A DNA stretch of 64,000 bases from Hirschia sp. (GTDB lineage: Bacteria; Pseudomonadota; Alphaproteobacteria; Caulobacterales; Hyphomonadaceae). The notes beneath the pieces were generated by a model that worked only from the letters and a program-made list of their open reading frames with translations, was not told the DNA's origin and searched no databases. Position numbers and translations under genes: made by a program. Below, piece by piece: positions 1 through 8,887 of this stretch (positions are counted from its first letter, which is position 1; the number at the start of each line of letters is the position of its first letter). The stretch is taken from positions 19,720 through 83,719 of the forward strand of contig PAQI01000014.1 of assembly GCA_002709235.1 (NCBI GenBank), in the 5' to 3' direction.

Positions 1-473
1 CCCGACAGGAATTCGCAAGCGATTTTTTCCGGCAGCGCACCGGGATCCTTCAACAAACGATCCGCCAGCGGCTCCAGCCCCTGCTCCCTGGCGATCATCG
101 CCTTGGTGCGACGCCGGGGTTTGTAGGGACGGTAAAGGTCTTCAAGGTCCACCTTTGTTTCTGCGCCAAGGATCTGGCGTTCCAGATCCGGCGTCAGCAC
201 GCCCTGCTCTCGCATGGATTTGAGCACGGTCTCGCGCCGGTCATTCAATTCGGTCAGATAGGTCAGGCGTTCGGCCAGCTTGCGCAATTGCGTGTCGTCC
301 AGTCCGCCCGTGCGCTCCTTGCGGTAGCGCGCGATAAACGGCACCGTGGCACCTTCGCCCAGCAATTCGATTGTGGCGGCAACCTGCTTTTCTGCAACCT
401 GAAGCTCGCGTGCGATTATGGCTGCAATGGATGGCTGACTAGCGCGTGCGCCTGACTGGACAGCTGCTGACAT
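1..473 (-). CDS. tex: Tex family transcription accessory protein, N-terminal part
   Basis: The reading frame is open from an ATG at 473 through the left edge, so only about 157 N-terminal residues are present. The translation begins MSAAVQSGARASQPSI and contains the Tex_N signatures FIARYRKERTGGLDD and YRPYKPRRRTKAMIA, which are very typical of Tex/YhgF. Family knowledge: Tex is a cytoplasmic nucleic-acid-binding protein with a YqgF-like nuclease fold, helix-hairpin-helix motifs and a C-terminal S1 domain. Those parts lie outside the window. The gene is divergent from the esterase at 725, with about 250 bp between them in which I see no other gene. Confidence 0.93.
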   Translation of the reverse strand, partial: MSAAVQSGARASQPSIAAIIARELQVAEKQVAATIELLGEGATVPFIARYRKERTGGLDDTQLRKLAERLTYLTELNDRRETVLKSMREQGVLTPDLERQILGAETKVDLEDLYRPYKPRRRTKAMIAREQGLEPLADRLLKDPGALPEKIACEFLS

Positions 474-724
474 GTAATGATCTCTCCCACGATATTCTTC
501 CGATTCCGGCATCCCACACCCCTGAATGACGGGCCCGGCGGATCGAAGTCTTCACCCTGATATGGTTTACAGCTTCTTGCCAGATAAGGGCGAAATGCAA
601 ATAGTCCGGCAAGACTGCCTGAATGATCCATCTGCCAGATCATGTTCTCGCCCTGATTTCATGCCAGGAAAAAAATGGGCATGTCTGTGCGTGTCGACAG
701 ACAGCATCACAAAGGGGCCGCTCC

Positions 725-1630
725 ATGCGCACTATCAGCCTGATCGCCGCGATTTTCTGCCTGACCGCCTGCGCCAATGCCGCGCCGGAACCAACCCGTC
801 AGCCATCCAGCCCCTCGCCTGCCTCTGATGCAATTGAGATCAATGTGGATGTAGACGGAACGCAGCGTTCCTTGATCCTGCTGCCCCCCAAACCCACACG
901 CGCCCTGCACGAACCCCTGGTGATGATCTTCCATGGCGGCGGCGGATCAGCAAAACATATGCAGGGCCGCTCTGCCGATCTTGCCAATGACCTTGTCCAA
1001 CGTGGCTATGCAGTCGCCTTCATGAACGGCTCCACCCGTTTGAATCGCGACAAGCTGCGCACATGGAACGCCGACTATTGCTGTGCTTACGCCCTCAAGC
1101 AGGACATTGATGAACCCGCCTATGTCAACGCCGCGCTTGACGCCATCGCCGGGCACATCAGGCTGGATGTCGACCGTGTATTCCTGATGGGCCATTCAAA
1201 CGGTGCCATGCTCAGCTATCGCATCGCCGATGAACTCGCTATCCGCCCACGCGGGCTGATCATCATTTCCGGCGGCATGTTTGACGACCAGCCAGACATT
1301 CCGTCAGGAACCTCCGTCCTCGCATTTCATGCCGTGGATGACGAGACACTGTCCTTCGCCGGCAGCTCGGATGACAAATCGGACCGGTTCCGCACCGCGC
1401 CTCACAAACCCTTCGACGCCGTGGAAACATTTCTGGCGAATGACCTGTCCTGCGACCCCGCCCGGATCACCCGCCCCGCCAATGGCACCACCATCCGCAA
1501 TCGCGCCTGCGCCGCTGGTGCCCATCTGGAGATCATCCGCTCCGACACAGGCGGCCATCGCTGGCCACAGGAAATCACCGGGTTTGACCTGCAATCAGAG
1601 ATCGTGGATTTTGTTGAACGGCAGAAATGA
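725..1630 (+). CDS. Exported lipoprotein esterase, PHB depolymerase/LpqC-like
   Basis: A 301-residue alpha/beta hydrolase. Residues 1-16 form a lipoprotein signal ending in LTAC, so Cys16 is the likely lipidated residue and the enzyme probably sits in the envelope. The oxyanion region is FHGGGGS (69-75), the nucleophile elbow is GHSNG with Ser158, and the likely catalytic histidine is His278 in GGHRWP. This arrangement matches the esterase_phb/feruloyl-esterase-like LpqC group, which cleaves esters of polyhydroxyalkanoates or aromatic acids; the substrate here is unknown. An upstream in-frame ATG at 623 exists, but starting there would bury the signal peptide, so 725 is preferred. Confidence 0.85.
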   Translation: MRTISLIAAIFCLTACANAAPEPTRQPSSPSPASDAIEINVDVDGTQRSLILLPPKPTRALHEPLVMIFHGGGGSAKHMQGRSADLANDLVQRGYAVAFMNGSTRLNRDKLRTWNADYCCAYALKQDIDEPAYVNAALDAIAGHIRLDVDRVFLMGHSNGAMLSYRIADELAIRPRGLIIISGGMFDDQPDIPSGTSVLAFHAVDDETLSFAGSSDDKSDRFRTAPHKPFDAVETFLANDLSCDPARITRPANGTTIRNRACAAGAHLEIIRSDTGGHRWPQEITGFDLQSEIVDFVERQK

Positions 1631-1657
1631 CACTGGATTTCATCCAGGACCGGACAT

Positions 1658-1680
1658 ATGTTATAATAAAGTTATAACAT
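1658..1680 (+). promoter_or_regulatory. Palindromic operator over the -10 box of the toxin-antitoxin operon
   Basis: Perfect 9-bp inverted repeat: ATGTTATAA at 1658-1666 and TTATAACAT at 1672-1680, separated by 5 bp. The left arm overlaps a consensus -10 hexamer TATAAT at 1662-1667. The ribosome-binding site GAGGTGA begins immediately after the right arm. AbrB/MazE-type antitoxins commonly repress their own promoters through such palindromes; this assignment is inference from position and symmetry. Confidence 0.7.
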
Positions 1681-1693
1681 GAGGTGACGACCC

Positions 1694-1918
1694 ATGACCA
1701 AGGTCAAGATACGCAAGATCGGCAATTCTCTCGGCGTGGTGCTGCCAAAAGACATGCTCGACCAGTTGCACCTTGCAGAAGGCGACCATCTGGATCTCAC
1801 ACAAAACGGCGAAGGTCTGGCTCTGTCCAAATCCACGGATGACGAAGACGCCCTCATGGCGGAAGCCGAGGCCATTATGGCAAAACGCTTCAATGTCCTG
1901 CGGGCCCTGTCCAAATGA
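1694..1918 (+). CDS. AbrB/MazE-type antitoxin
   Basis: A 74-residue protein beginning MTKVKIRKIGNSLGVVLPK, the characteristic swapped-hairpin AbrB/SpoVT DNA-binding domain (residues 1-48). An acidic C-terminal tail (DDEDALMAEAEAIM) is likely to wrap and neutralise the partner toxin. A strong GAGGTGA ribosome-binding site lies 5-12 nt upstream. The stop codon overlaps the start of the Doc gene by ATGA at 1915-1918. Expected role: antitoxin and autorepressor acting at the palindrome at 1658-1680. Confidence 0.88.
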   Translation: MTKVKIRKIGNSLGVVLPKDMLDQLHLAEGDHLDLTQNGEGLALSKSTDDEDALMAEAEAIMAKRFNVLRALSK

Positions 1919-2304
1919 CGACACCCCCCGAACCGCGCTGGCTGACCGAAGACCTGCTCCTGCGCGTGCATGACAGGCAGATGGCAGACCATGGCGGCCA
2001 GACCGGTATTCGCGACATGGGGCTGTTTCAATCGGCCCTGGCAAGACCGCTCAACGCCTGGTCCTATGGTGAAACCGATCTCTGTATTCTCGCCTCACTC
2101 TACGGCGCAGGGATCATCAAGAACCACCCCTTCCTCGACGGCAACAAGCGAACCGGCCTTGTTGCCGCAGAACTCTTCCTGACGATCAATGGCGTGAAGC
2201 TCATTGCACCCGATGCGGAAATCCTCGCCGTCATATTGGCGCTGGCGGGCGGCGATATTGATGACAAGATCTTCGCTGAATGGCTGCGGGAATTCACCCC
2301 ATGA
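1915..2304 (+). CDS. doc: Fic/Doc family death-on-curing toxin
   Basis: A 129-residue protein with the Fic core motif HPFLDGNKRTG starting at His71, matching the Doc consensus HxFx(D/N)(A/G)NKR. Length and motif fit the Doc branch, whose founding member phosphorylates EF-Tu on a conserved threonine using ATP and stalls translation. The N-terminal RWLTEDLLLRVHDRQMADHGG region is also typical of Doc. It overlaps the AbrB-type antitoxin by 4 nt upstream and the MmcQ/YjbR gene by 4 nt downstream, so all three are probably translated in a coupled manner. All conserved core residues are present, so it looks active. Confidence 0.9.
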   Translation: MTTPPEPRWLTEDLLLRVHDRQMADHGGQTGIRDMGLFQSALARPLNAWSYGETDLCILASLYGAGIIKNHPFLDGNKRTGLVAAELFLTINGVKLIAPDAEILAVILALAGGDIDDKIFAEWLREFTP

Positions 2305-2666
2305 CCCGTGACGAGTTCATGGCCCATTGCGCCAAACTACCCCACACCACCCATGTCATCCAGTGGCGCGGCGCGGATGTCTGGAAAATTGGCGGCAAGG
2401 TCTTCGTGATCGCCCGATGCGAAGATGAACAGCTCACACAGGCGAGCTTCAAGGTCTCGCCGATGAGCTTTGACATCATGAAGGAACAGCCCGGCCTGCG
2501 CCCCGCGCCGCATCTTGCCTCACGCGGCATGCTGTGGATCCAGTGGTATTCCAACGAGACCCTCAGTGACGATGACCTCAAATCCTATCTGGACTCCAGC
2601 CACCGCCTCGTCGCATCCGGCCTGACCAAGAAGAAACAGCGCGAACTTGGGTTTCTTCGGGACTGA
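2301..2666 (+). CDS. MmcQ/YjbR family protein
   Basis: A 121-residue protein with the MmcQ/YjbR (CyaY-like fold) pattern: MTRDEFMAHCAKLP at the N terminus, the central VWKIGGKVFVIA strand pair, FKVSP, and a C-terminal helix rich in Lys (LTKKKQRELGF). The ATG at 2301 overlaps the Doc stop codon, giving the tightest spacing and a family-sized product; an upstream ATG at 2280 lies inside doc. Biochemical function is not established for most of this family; some are described as DNA-binding-like. Its fusion to a Doc operon is discussed in the findings. Confidence 0.85.
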   Translation: MTRDEFMAHCAKLPHTTHVIQWRGADVWKIGGKVFVIARCEDEQLTQASFKVSPMSFDIMKEQPGLRPAPHLASRGMLWIQWYSNETLSDDDLKSYLDSSHRLVASGLTKKKQRELGFLRD

Positions 2667-2778
2667 ACAATTCCGCTTGCAGCTTCGAAAATCCTGTATC
2701 AATCTGCTTGTCAGTTGAAGCCATGGCGCGCCCCATTTGAAGCAGCCAGGCTTTCCATGAAAATTGAACGACCCGTAG

Positions 2779-3852
2779 ATGATGTCATTGAGCTTTTTTT
2801 CATTGCAACGGATTCTGGCTGTGCGCGTCCTGTACGCCGCACTCCTGCTACCGCTCCTATGCATGCCGGCTATCGCCCAGGTGGACGGCTATCTCAAAAC
2901 CCTTCCAACACCGGATGAGATCATTGCCGCCTTCCCGATCGAGGGCGAAGGTAAAGAGCGCCTGGATGCCGCCGCCCGCCAGCAGGCCGCCTTCAACCAT
3001 GTCAGCACGATCATCTACCGTAATGCCCATGAGCGTTCCAAGCCCCTCAAATTCACGCTGCAGGAGGAAAAGGCCTACAAAGCGCTGGATGAGGATGCGC
3101 GTGCGCGTATCCGGTCACTGATGGGATATCCGCCCTATCTGTGTGGGAACAACTCCGATTGCCAGGACTTCGAATCGCGCGTCATCGATTATGGCTGGCG
3201 CAACAAGAAGATGGCGCGCGCCTTTGAAAAGGACCTCAACACACGCCTGTTTCCACAAAACATCGTGCATCACACCCCACAATCAGTGGCGACCAGCTGG
3301 ATGAAATTCCTCACAGCCCTGGGCGGGCTGGTCCTGGGTATCTTCATCGCCCGGCCCTGGCGCGTCTTCTACCATGGCACGCTGGAATCACTGGGGTCAG
3401 GGATAACCGTGGAGGGCAGTGGCGCGATCAGGATGGTCGAGAACCGCCGCAATCATATCCGGATCGGAAACACCGAAATCGGTGAAGCCATATTGTCTCA
3501 GCGCATGGATGATGAACTGAACGCGGCGCTGGACAGTAACGCTCAGCTGGCAATCGGCGTCGGCCGCATCTTCATTTGGCGCTGGGTGCTGTTCATCCGG
3601 AATGGAAACAGGGTGTTGCGTGCCAATTTCTTCGGTGTTCTGGGGCGCGCACTGCTTCTGATCCCGTTCTTTTCCATCCTGGCGGCCATTGTGGCATTGA
3701 TGCTGGTCAGCAGCATAGCGTCACTGCCCATAGCCCTTGGGGTCTGCCTGTTCTGCATCGGCCTGGGGCTTGGACAGATCCTCGCCAATATACGCGCATG
3801 GCTGGGCACCGGCATGGCCGCAACACCTTCACCGCGTCACGCCACACCCTGA
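2779..3852 (+). CDS. Exported/membrane protein of unknown function
   Basis: A 357-residue protein I do not recognise. It starts with a signal sequence or N-terminal membrane helix (residues about 12-34, ending AIAQ). About 130 polar residues follow, including a Cys pair (LCGNNSDCQDF). Next comes a hydrophobic helix near FLTALGGLVLGIFIA, a central stretch with the sequence HIRIGNTEIGEAILSQRMDDELN, and two strongly hydrophobic helices at about 285-345. The topology suggests an inner-membrane protein with a periplasmic N-terminal domain. It converges tail-to-tail with the lipoprotein at 3853 with no gap. Confidence 0.7.
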   Translation: MMSLSFFSLQRILAVRVLYAALLLPLLCMPAIAQVDGYLKTLPTPDEIIAAFPIEGEGKERLDAAARQQAAFNHVSTIIYRNAHERSKPLKFTLQEEKAYKALDEDARARIRSLMGYPPYLCGNNSDCQDFESRVIDYGWRNKKMARAFEKDLNTRLFPQNIVHHTPQSVATSWMKFLTALGGLVLGIFIARPWRVFYHGTLESLGSGITVEGSGAIRMVENRRNHIRIGNTEIGEAILSQRMDDELNAALDSNAQLAIGVGRIFIWRWVLFIRNGNRVLRANFFGVLGRALLLIPFFSILAAIVALMLVSSIASLPIALGVCLFCIGLGLGQILANIRAWLGTGMAATPSPRHATP

Positions 3853-4374
3853 TCAATCCACGCAGAGCGTACCTGTTGTCTGCCCGCCCTCGATCCGGGT
3901 GAAACAGCCAAAGGGGCTGTCTGTCGGCTGGCATTTTCCAACCACTGTACCCGGCGCTGCCTGATGGTCGGTATTGTCCGCATCGCGGCACTCGCCTTCG
4001 CAATCACTGGAATCAGAGCATGTCTTGCCGCCATCGGAATAGGCCACCGTGCACCTGAAAAGCCCCAACATGCCTTCCTGGCGAATCTCACCATTCTTTG
4101 CCGCGCAAGCCTCCTTGTCGATCTTTGCAAGCGATTCAGCGCGCAACTCCTCGAAGGTCTTCTGGCCGTCAGCCGCCTCATCCATCCCAGGATCCGTCTC
4201 TGGATCCGTCTCGGGCGGTGCAACAGGTTCCACAATGGATGCATCATCGCCCTGGCTCGTGGCTGTCGGCTCCGGAACAATATCCGCGTCGTCCGCTCCA
4301 TTATGCGAACACGCCGCAGCAATCATCGCCGCGACCGCAATCAGTGAATAACGCCACATATCCTGTCTCCTCAC
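3853..4374 (-). CDS. Cys-containing lipoprotein of unknown function
   Basis: A 173-residue protein with a lipoprotein signal ending AAAC (MWRYSLIAVAAMIAAAC). An acidic Pro/Thr/Asp-rich linker (residues about 26-66) follows. The C-terminal domain has several cysteines (DKEACAAKNG, LFRCTVAYSDGGKTC, DCEGEC, GKCQ, FGCF, LCVD), which suggests disulfide bonds in the periplasm. The start could be Met1 or Met6; both give a plausible signal. I do not recognise the family. Confidence 0.72.
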   Translation of the reverse strand: MRRQDMWRYSLIAVAAMIAAACSHNGADDADIVPEPTATSQGDDASIVEPVAPPETDPETDPGMDEAADGQKTFEELRAESLAKIDKEACAAKNGEIRQEGMLGLFRCTVAYSDGGKTCSDSSDCEGECRDADNTDHQAAPGTVVGKCQPTDSPFGCFTRIEGGQTTGTLCVD

Positions 4375-4520
4375 CCGTTTCTGCCCGCCACCTTACAGCT
4401 GCCCCGGCCAATCACAAGCCAGTGATCATGCCGCTCCGATGGTGGCAATCGACGCACGCTGTGCAACCATGCCTCCACGGGCAGAAAAGTTCCGATCAGA
4501 CATGAAAAAGGCAGAGAACA

Positions 4521-5162
4521 ATGCTGACAGTTCACCATCTTGGCATCTCGCAATCAGAACGCATTGTCTGGCTCTGCGAAGAGCTGGAAATCCCCTATGA
4601 GCTCATCCGCCATGAACGCGACCCCACCACAAAACTCGCACCCGCCACCTACAAGGCGTTGCACCCCTTCGGCACCGCGCCTGTGATCACGGATGGTGAT
4701 CTGACGCTGGGCGAGTCAGGCGCGATCATGGATTACATCATCAGCAAATATGGTGACGGTCGCCTTCGCATTCCGTCCGACAGCCCCGAATATGCTGATT
4801 ATCTTTTCTGGTTTCATTTCGCCAACGCCTCGTTCATGGCGTCGATCATGACCTCAATCGTCATCAGCATGGCCGGACTGGAAGAAGGCTCCCCCGTCGC
4901 GGAAAACCTGAACAAGCGCAAGAACAAGGCATTCGCCATGGTCGAGGCCCGGCTTGGAGAGGCTGACTATTTCTCCGGTGCCACCTTCAGCGCCGCCGAC
5001 ATCATCATGCTGTTCCCATTGACCACCATGCGCGCCTTCATGCCGATGGACCTGACGCCCTTCCCCAATATCCGCGCATATCTTGCCCGCATCGCCGCGC
5101 GTCCTGCCTATCAGCGCGCCATGAAAAAGGCCGAACCGGACATGCCTCCCATGACCTCATGA
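4521..5162 (+). CDS. Glutathione S-transferase family protein
   Basis: A 213-residue GST. The N-terminal thioredoxin-like domain begins MLTVHHLGISQSERIVWLCEELEIPYEL. It contains the glutathione-contacting ESGAIMDYI motif after a cis-Pro segment (GTAPVITDG). The C-terminal helical domain includes FSAADIIMLFPLTTM. The class appears close to the bacterial beta/nu-like GSTs of proteobacteria with Ser in the SQSERI position rather than Cys. Role: probable glutathione-dependent detoxification in the cytoplasm. The last 6 nt overlap the convergent hydrolase gene. Confidence 0.9.
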   Translation: MLTVHHLGISQSERIVWLCEELEIPYELIRHERDPTTKLAPATYKALHPFGTAPVITDGDLTLGESGAIMDYIISKYGDGRLRIPSDSPEYADYLFWFHFANASFMASIMTSIVISMAGLEEGSPVAENLNKRKNKAFAMVEARLGEADYFSGATFSAADIIMLFPLTTMRAFMPMDLTPFPNIRAYLARIAARPAYQRAMKKAEPDMPPMTS

Positions 5163-6215
5163 ACCATCAGCGCCGGGCAATAGCTGGTCCAGCGCTGCGG
5201 TGAACCGGTCAAACGCTTCGATATGCGGCAGATGCCCCACGCCCTCGATCTCGATCAGGCGCGCATCGGGTATCAGCGCCACCATCTCTTTGCCCAGACG
5301 GTCATAACGTCCAAGCTCATACGTCACACCTTTGCGCTTCCAGTTGCGTCCCGGCCCGGTGCGGTCCCGCGTGCCAAGGACCAGGGCTGTGGGCATGGTC
5401 AGATCGTCAAACTCCGTGACGACCGGCTGGGTGAAGATCATGTCATAGGTCTTCGCATTGACCCATGCGACCGCTTCAGCATCCGGCCCCTGCGCCTGTC
5501 CGACCAGATGATCCGTCAGCGCCGCATAATCTTCGTTCCATGCGCCGTCATAATAGTTCTTCTGCTGATAGGCCTTTATGCCCTCCGCCGTCTTGGCTAG
5601 CTCACTGGCGAAGAAGAAATCCGTATCCTTGTATTCGGCATATTGCAGATAGTTTTCCAGCCCGATCGGGTTCAACAGGATCAGCTGAGAGGTCATGTCC
5701 GGATACATCAGCGCAAACCGGCTCGCCAGCATGCCGCCCATTGAATGACCCAGCACAATGCTGCGCTCAATCCCCAGTGACGCCATCAGCTCATGCGTAT
5801 GCGATGCCAGCGCCGCGAAGGAATATTGATAATCGGTCGGCCGTGAGGATTTGCCAAAGCCGATCTGGTCGGGGATCAACACGCCATAGCCCTGCGCCTG
5901 CAGATAATCCGCTGTCGACTTCCAGTAATCTATATTGAAATTCTTGCCATGCAGCAGCGTCACAACCGGCATGTCTGCCTCGCCCGGCAGATAGACATAA
6001 GCCATTTCCAGTGACAGGCCCTGCGAGTCGAACGCATGAAACGAGACATCCCCGAAGGCATAATCATAATCGCTCAGCCGCGCATCGAATGACAAGGCAT
6101 TGTCCGGCGCAACCTGCGCGTCGCTCATTTCCGCCATAGCGACAGAAGACGCGCATCCACCGATCAGCATGGCCATTGCCAGCATGGTTGCGCTCAGTCC
6201 TGATTGAAGTCTCAT
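5157..6215 (-). CDS. Alpha/beta hydrolase lipoprotein
   Basis: A 352-residue protein with a lipoprotein signal ending in LIGGC (Cys21), so the enzyme probably acts in the periplasm. The hydrolase fold shows the oxyanion segment LLHGKNFN, the nucleophile elbow LGHSMGG, the acid region LGTRDRTGPG and the catalytic His in GVGHLPHIEAFDRF. The sequence pattern is that of the epoxide-hydrolase/haloperoxidase-like group of hydrolases; substrate unknown. It overlaps the end of the convergent GST gene by 6 nt. Confidence 0.87.
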   Translation of the reverse strand: MRLQSGLSATMLAMAMLIGGCASSVAMAEMSDAQVAPDNALSFDARLSDYDYAFGDVSFHAFDSQGLSLEMAYVYLPGEADMPVVTLLHGKNFNIDYWKSTADYLQAQGYGVLIPDQIGFGKSSRPTDYQYSFAALASHTHELMASLGIERSIVLGHSMGGMLASRFALMYPDMTSQLILLNPIGLENYLQYAEYKDTDFFFASELAKTAEGIKAYQQKNYYDGAWNEDYAALTDHLVGQAQGPDAEAVAWVNAKTYDMIFTQPVVTEFDDLTMPTALVLGTRDRTGPGRNWKRKGVTYELGRYDRLGKEMVALIPDARLIEIEGVGHLPHIEAFDRFTAALDQLLPGADGS

Positions 6216-6294
6216 GCGGTGCCATCCCCTGTGCTATCGCAATGCCTTAGCTGGCCTTGTTGCCTGCCGGATTCAACCCGATGCCACGCATAAC

Positions 6295-7101
6295 TCACCA
6301 ATGGGGAAACAATGCCTTGTGCCGCTCGACCAGTTCTGGCCAGAGCTGCACCATGTCGGGTTCATCCAGGCCAAAGCCAAGCAGGAGTGTCTCCAGCAAT
6401 TCATCCGGCGATGTGATGACATGCCGCTCAAGTCGTCCCGGCTTCATCCGCTCCATCAGCAATCCGCGCATCCGCACAAGGTCACGCCCCTCGCGTCGGC
6501 TGACGCTGAGATGCTTGCGAAACACGGAGTCGGGATAGGTACACTGATGTTCGAAGCGTTCCTTCAGCGCGGCTTCGTCGCACACGAATGGCTGAAAATC
6601 ATAGGAATGCGCCGCATTCGGTCCGCCCTCATGCAAACGCCAGAAGCCATCACCAAGATCCGCCAGCGCCATCTGGAACGGCGGATGACCTGTGGTCTCA
6701 TGGCTCAGCGGGATTGCACCGACCTGCCGTCCGCCAAAACCGACATCAACGAGGTAATCCCGGTCAAGCCGCACCATCAGGCATAGGTGATTGCCCAGCA
6801 TCTCGTCCCCGCGCGCAGATCGCCTCACCCCCGCCGACACGCGCTGCACATCAAAACCGATCTGCCCCAGCACCCAGCCAAACAGGGCGTTCATCTCATA
6901 ACACCACCCACCACGCCGCCGGATAACGATCTTCTCATAGGCCGCCTGCGCATCCTGGCTCAACGGACGCTGCAACATCACTTCCAGATTCTCGAACGGG
7001 ATCGCATGCAGATGCGCCGCGTGCAGCGCATTCAGCGTCTCCAGATTCACACCCAAAGGCGCGGTGTGACCGATACGTTCAAGATAGGCGTCTAGCTTCA
7101 T
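6295..7101 (-). CDS. nat: Arylamine N-acetyltransferase
   Basis: A 268-residue protein when started at the ATG at 7101 (MKLDAYLERIG), the usual NAT beginning; an in-frame ATG six codons upstream adds an unlikely leader. The catalytic triad is visible: Cys67 in RRGGWCYEMN, His105 in GNHLCLMV and Asp119 in YLVDVGFGG. The length matches bacterial NATs. It transfers acetyl from acetyl-CoA to arylamines or hydrazines in the cytoplasm. Confidence 0.93.
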   Translation of the reverse strand: MKLDAYLERIGHTAPLGVNLETLNALHAAHLHAIPFENLEVMLQRPLSQDAQAAYEKIVIRRRGGWCYEMNALFGWVLGQIGFDVQRVSAGVRRSARGDEMLGNHLCLMVRLDRDYLVDVGFGGRQVGAIPLSHETTGHPPFQMALADLGDGFWRLHEGGPNAAHSYDFQPFVCDEAALKERFEHQCTYPDSVFRKHLSVSRREGRDLVRMRGLLMERMKPGRLERHVITSPDELLETLLLGFGLDEPDMVQLWPELVERHKALFPHW

Positions 7102-7161
7102 CGCGCTGCAATGGAACACTGGCCAGCCAATGGCAACCGGTCTTCACTGCGAAGGTGCAGC

Positions 7162-7611
7162 TCACTCTGGCGCGGGCAGGCTTGTATTCTGATCATGCAC
7201 AAGCCGCCATTGGCCCTCTTCCAGTGCAAAGACCAGCGCCAGCCAGCTTGAACGCGGCTCTGCATCCGGGGTGTCGCGATAGCTGTATTTCACCAGTGCC
7301 AGCGACAGATCGGTTCCCAGCTGAGCATCGACAATCTCGCCATGCCAGCGCCAGTGCGGATCTGCAAACCACTCGCGGTGAAACGCAATCACTTCCGACG
7401 TCGAATTCACAGCTGCACCATTGGGAAAGATCACCCGCAGCGCATCTGTCCGGGTGATCGTATCAATGAAAACATCGATATCGCGCCCTTCCACAGCCGC
7501 CAAATGGCGCTCCACCGTCGGCAGGAACGGTGGCGAGACAGTTACATGCGGTGAAGTCGATGCACATGCGCTGATGAAGCAGGCCAGACATGACAGCAAG
7601 ATATGGTTCAT
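7162..7611 (-). CDS. SnoaL/NTF2-like lipoprotein
   Basis: The 149-residue product begins MNHILLSCLACFISACAS, a lipoprotein signal with Cys16. The mature part looks like an NTF2-like/SnoaL (DUF4440-type) cone fold: FLPTVERHLAAVEGRDIDVFIDTITRTDALRVIFPNG, then HREWFADPHWRWHGEIVD and a final WRLVHDQNTS strand. Many such proteins are small ligand-binding or polyketide cyclase-like domains; no catalytic set can be assigned here. It is divergent from the serine hydrolase at 7730, leaving a 118-bp shared promoter region. Confidence 0.8.
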   Translation of the reverse strand: MNHILLSCLACFISACASTSPHVTVSPPFLPTVERHLAAVEGRDIDVFIDTITRTDALRVIFPNGAAVNSTSEVIAFHREWFADPHWRWHGEIVDAQLGTDLSLALVKYSYRDTPDAEPRSSWLALVFALEEGQWRLVHDQNTSLPAPE

Positions 7612-7729
7612 CGATATGCTCCCCAATCGGTACTCTGACCATTCCACAACACCATGACCCATCTCACCACATTCCCCGTGCCTTGCCCATTCAGTTTGAT
7701 CAGCCCACGCAATCTGACTATTATAAGGG

Positions 7730-8887
7730 ATGAAACACATTGTCCTGCTTGGTGCCGCCCTGCTGACCGCTTGCGCGGCGACCCCGCCGCCTTTACCCGA
7801 GCCCCCCTTTCCGCCTGCCGGTCTGGACGCGGAAATTTCGCGGCTGATGACCGATGAGGACGTAAAGGGCCTGGCGGTCGCCATAATCGATCAGGGCGAG
7901 CCGGTTTATGTGGACAGTTTCGGTTACCGTAATGTCGAACGCGGCGAAGCGCTGGAAACCGATACCATCATGTATGGGGCCTCCCTCACAAAATCCGCCG
8001 TCGCCTATACCGTGCTGACGCTGGTTGATGAAGGCCTGATGGATCTCGACACGCCACTGGCCGAATATCTCGCCAAGCCCCTGCCTGACTATGAGGACTG
8101 GACCGATCTGGCCGACCAACCGCGCTGGAAAACCCTCACGGCGCGCCATGTGCTCAATCACACCACCGGCTTTCACAATTTCCGCTGGCTGGAGGATGAC
8201 AAGAAGCTGCGCTTTCATCGTGATCCCGGCACACGCTATGGCTATTCCGGTGAAGGCTTCTACATCCTTCAGCAGGCCGTGGAAGAGCTGACAGGCGAGG
8301 ATCTCGGCAAGCTCATGCAGGCTCGCCTGTTCGGTCCTGCGAAACTGACCGATACCGATATGGAATGGCGCGACGCTTTTGCTGACAAGCTGGCCGATGG
8401 CTATGGCTGGGGCGGGACTTTCGAGCCGCATGACGCCCGCTCTCGCCCCAGCGCCGCTGGCTCGATGGATACATCTATCGCAGATCAGGCGAAACTCTGG
8501 TCCTGGATGGTCAAGGGCGAAGGCCTGTCCGATGAGGCCCGGCGCGAATGGACGCGTCAGCAATTTCCCATCACCTCTGCTCACCAGTTTCCACCACAGG
8601 ACCCCACAGACGATCCGCGCACACAGGACATCAACCTCTCAGCCGGTCTGGGCCTTGTCACATTCACCGGCCCGCAGGGACACACCTTCTTCAAGGGCGG
8701 ACACAATCCATGGACCGGAAACATGGTGATCTGTGTCGAAGCATCAGAGCGCTGCGTCGTCTTCCTCGCCAATTCCGTCCGCGCCGAACGGATCTATCCG
8801 GATCTGGCGCAATTCATCCTTGGCGACACGGGCATGCCCTGGTGGTGGGAATATAATGGCGAACACTATAAGCGCACACAGGATTGA
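7730..8887 (+). CDS. Serine hydrolase lipoprotein, beta-lactamase/class C-like
   Basis: A 385-residue protein with a lipoprotein signal MKHIVLLGAALLTAC (Cys15) and a Pro-rich tether (residues 19-30). The catalytic SxxK motif is Ser85-Lys88 (ASLTKS) and the YxN-like motif is Tyr172-Ser-Gly (YGYSGEGF). HTTG at 144-147 is typical of the beta-lactamase family (PF00144). A C-terminal FFKGGHNPWTG replaces the KTG box. It is probably an envelope esterase or D-aminopeptidase-like enzyme rather than a true beta-lactamase. Confidence 0.88.
   Translation: MKHIVLLGAALLTACAATPPPLPEPPFPPAGLDAEISRLMTDEDVKGLAVAIIDQGEPVYVDSFGYRNVERGEALETDTIMYGASLTKSAVAYTVLTLVDEGLMDLDTPLAEYLAKPLPDYEDWTDLADQPRWKTLTARHVLNHTTGFHNFRWLEDDKKLRFHRDPGTRYGYSGEGFYILQQAVEELTGEDLGKLMQARLFGPAKLTDTDMEWRDAFADKLADGYGWGGTFEPHDARSRPSAAGSMDTSIADQAKLWSWMVKGEGLSDEARREWTRQQFPITSAHQFPPQDPTDDPRTQDINLSAGLGLVTFTGPQGHTFFKGGHNPWTGNMVICVEASERCVVFLANSVRAERIYPDLAQFILGDTGMPWWWEYNGEHYKRTQD

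Noticed and set aside
7793..8584. 263-codon minus-strand frame inside the serine hydrolase gene
   Set aside because: It is antisense to a gene with intact catalytic motifs and has no recognisable features.
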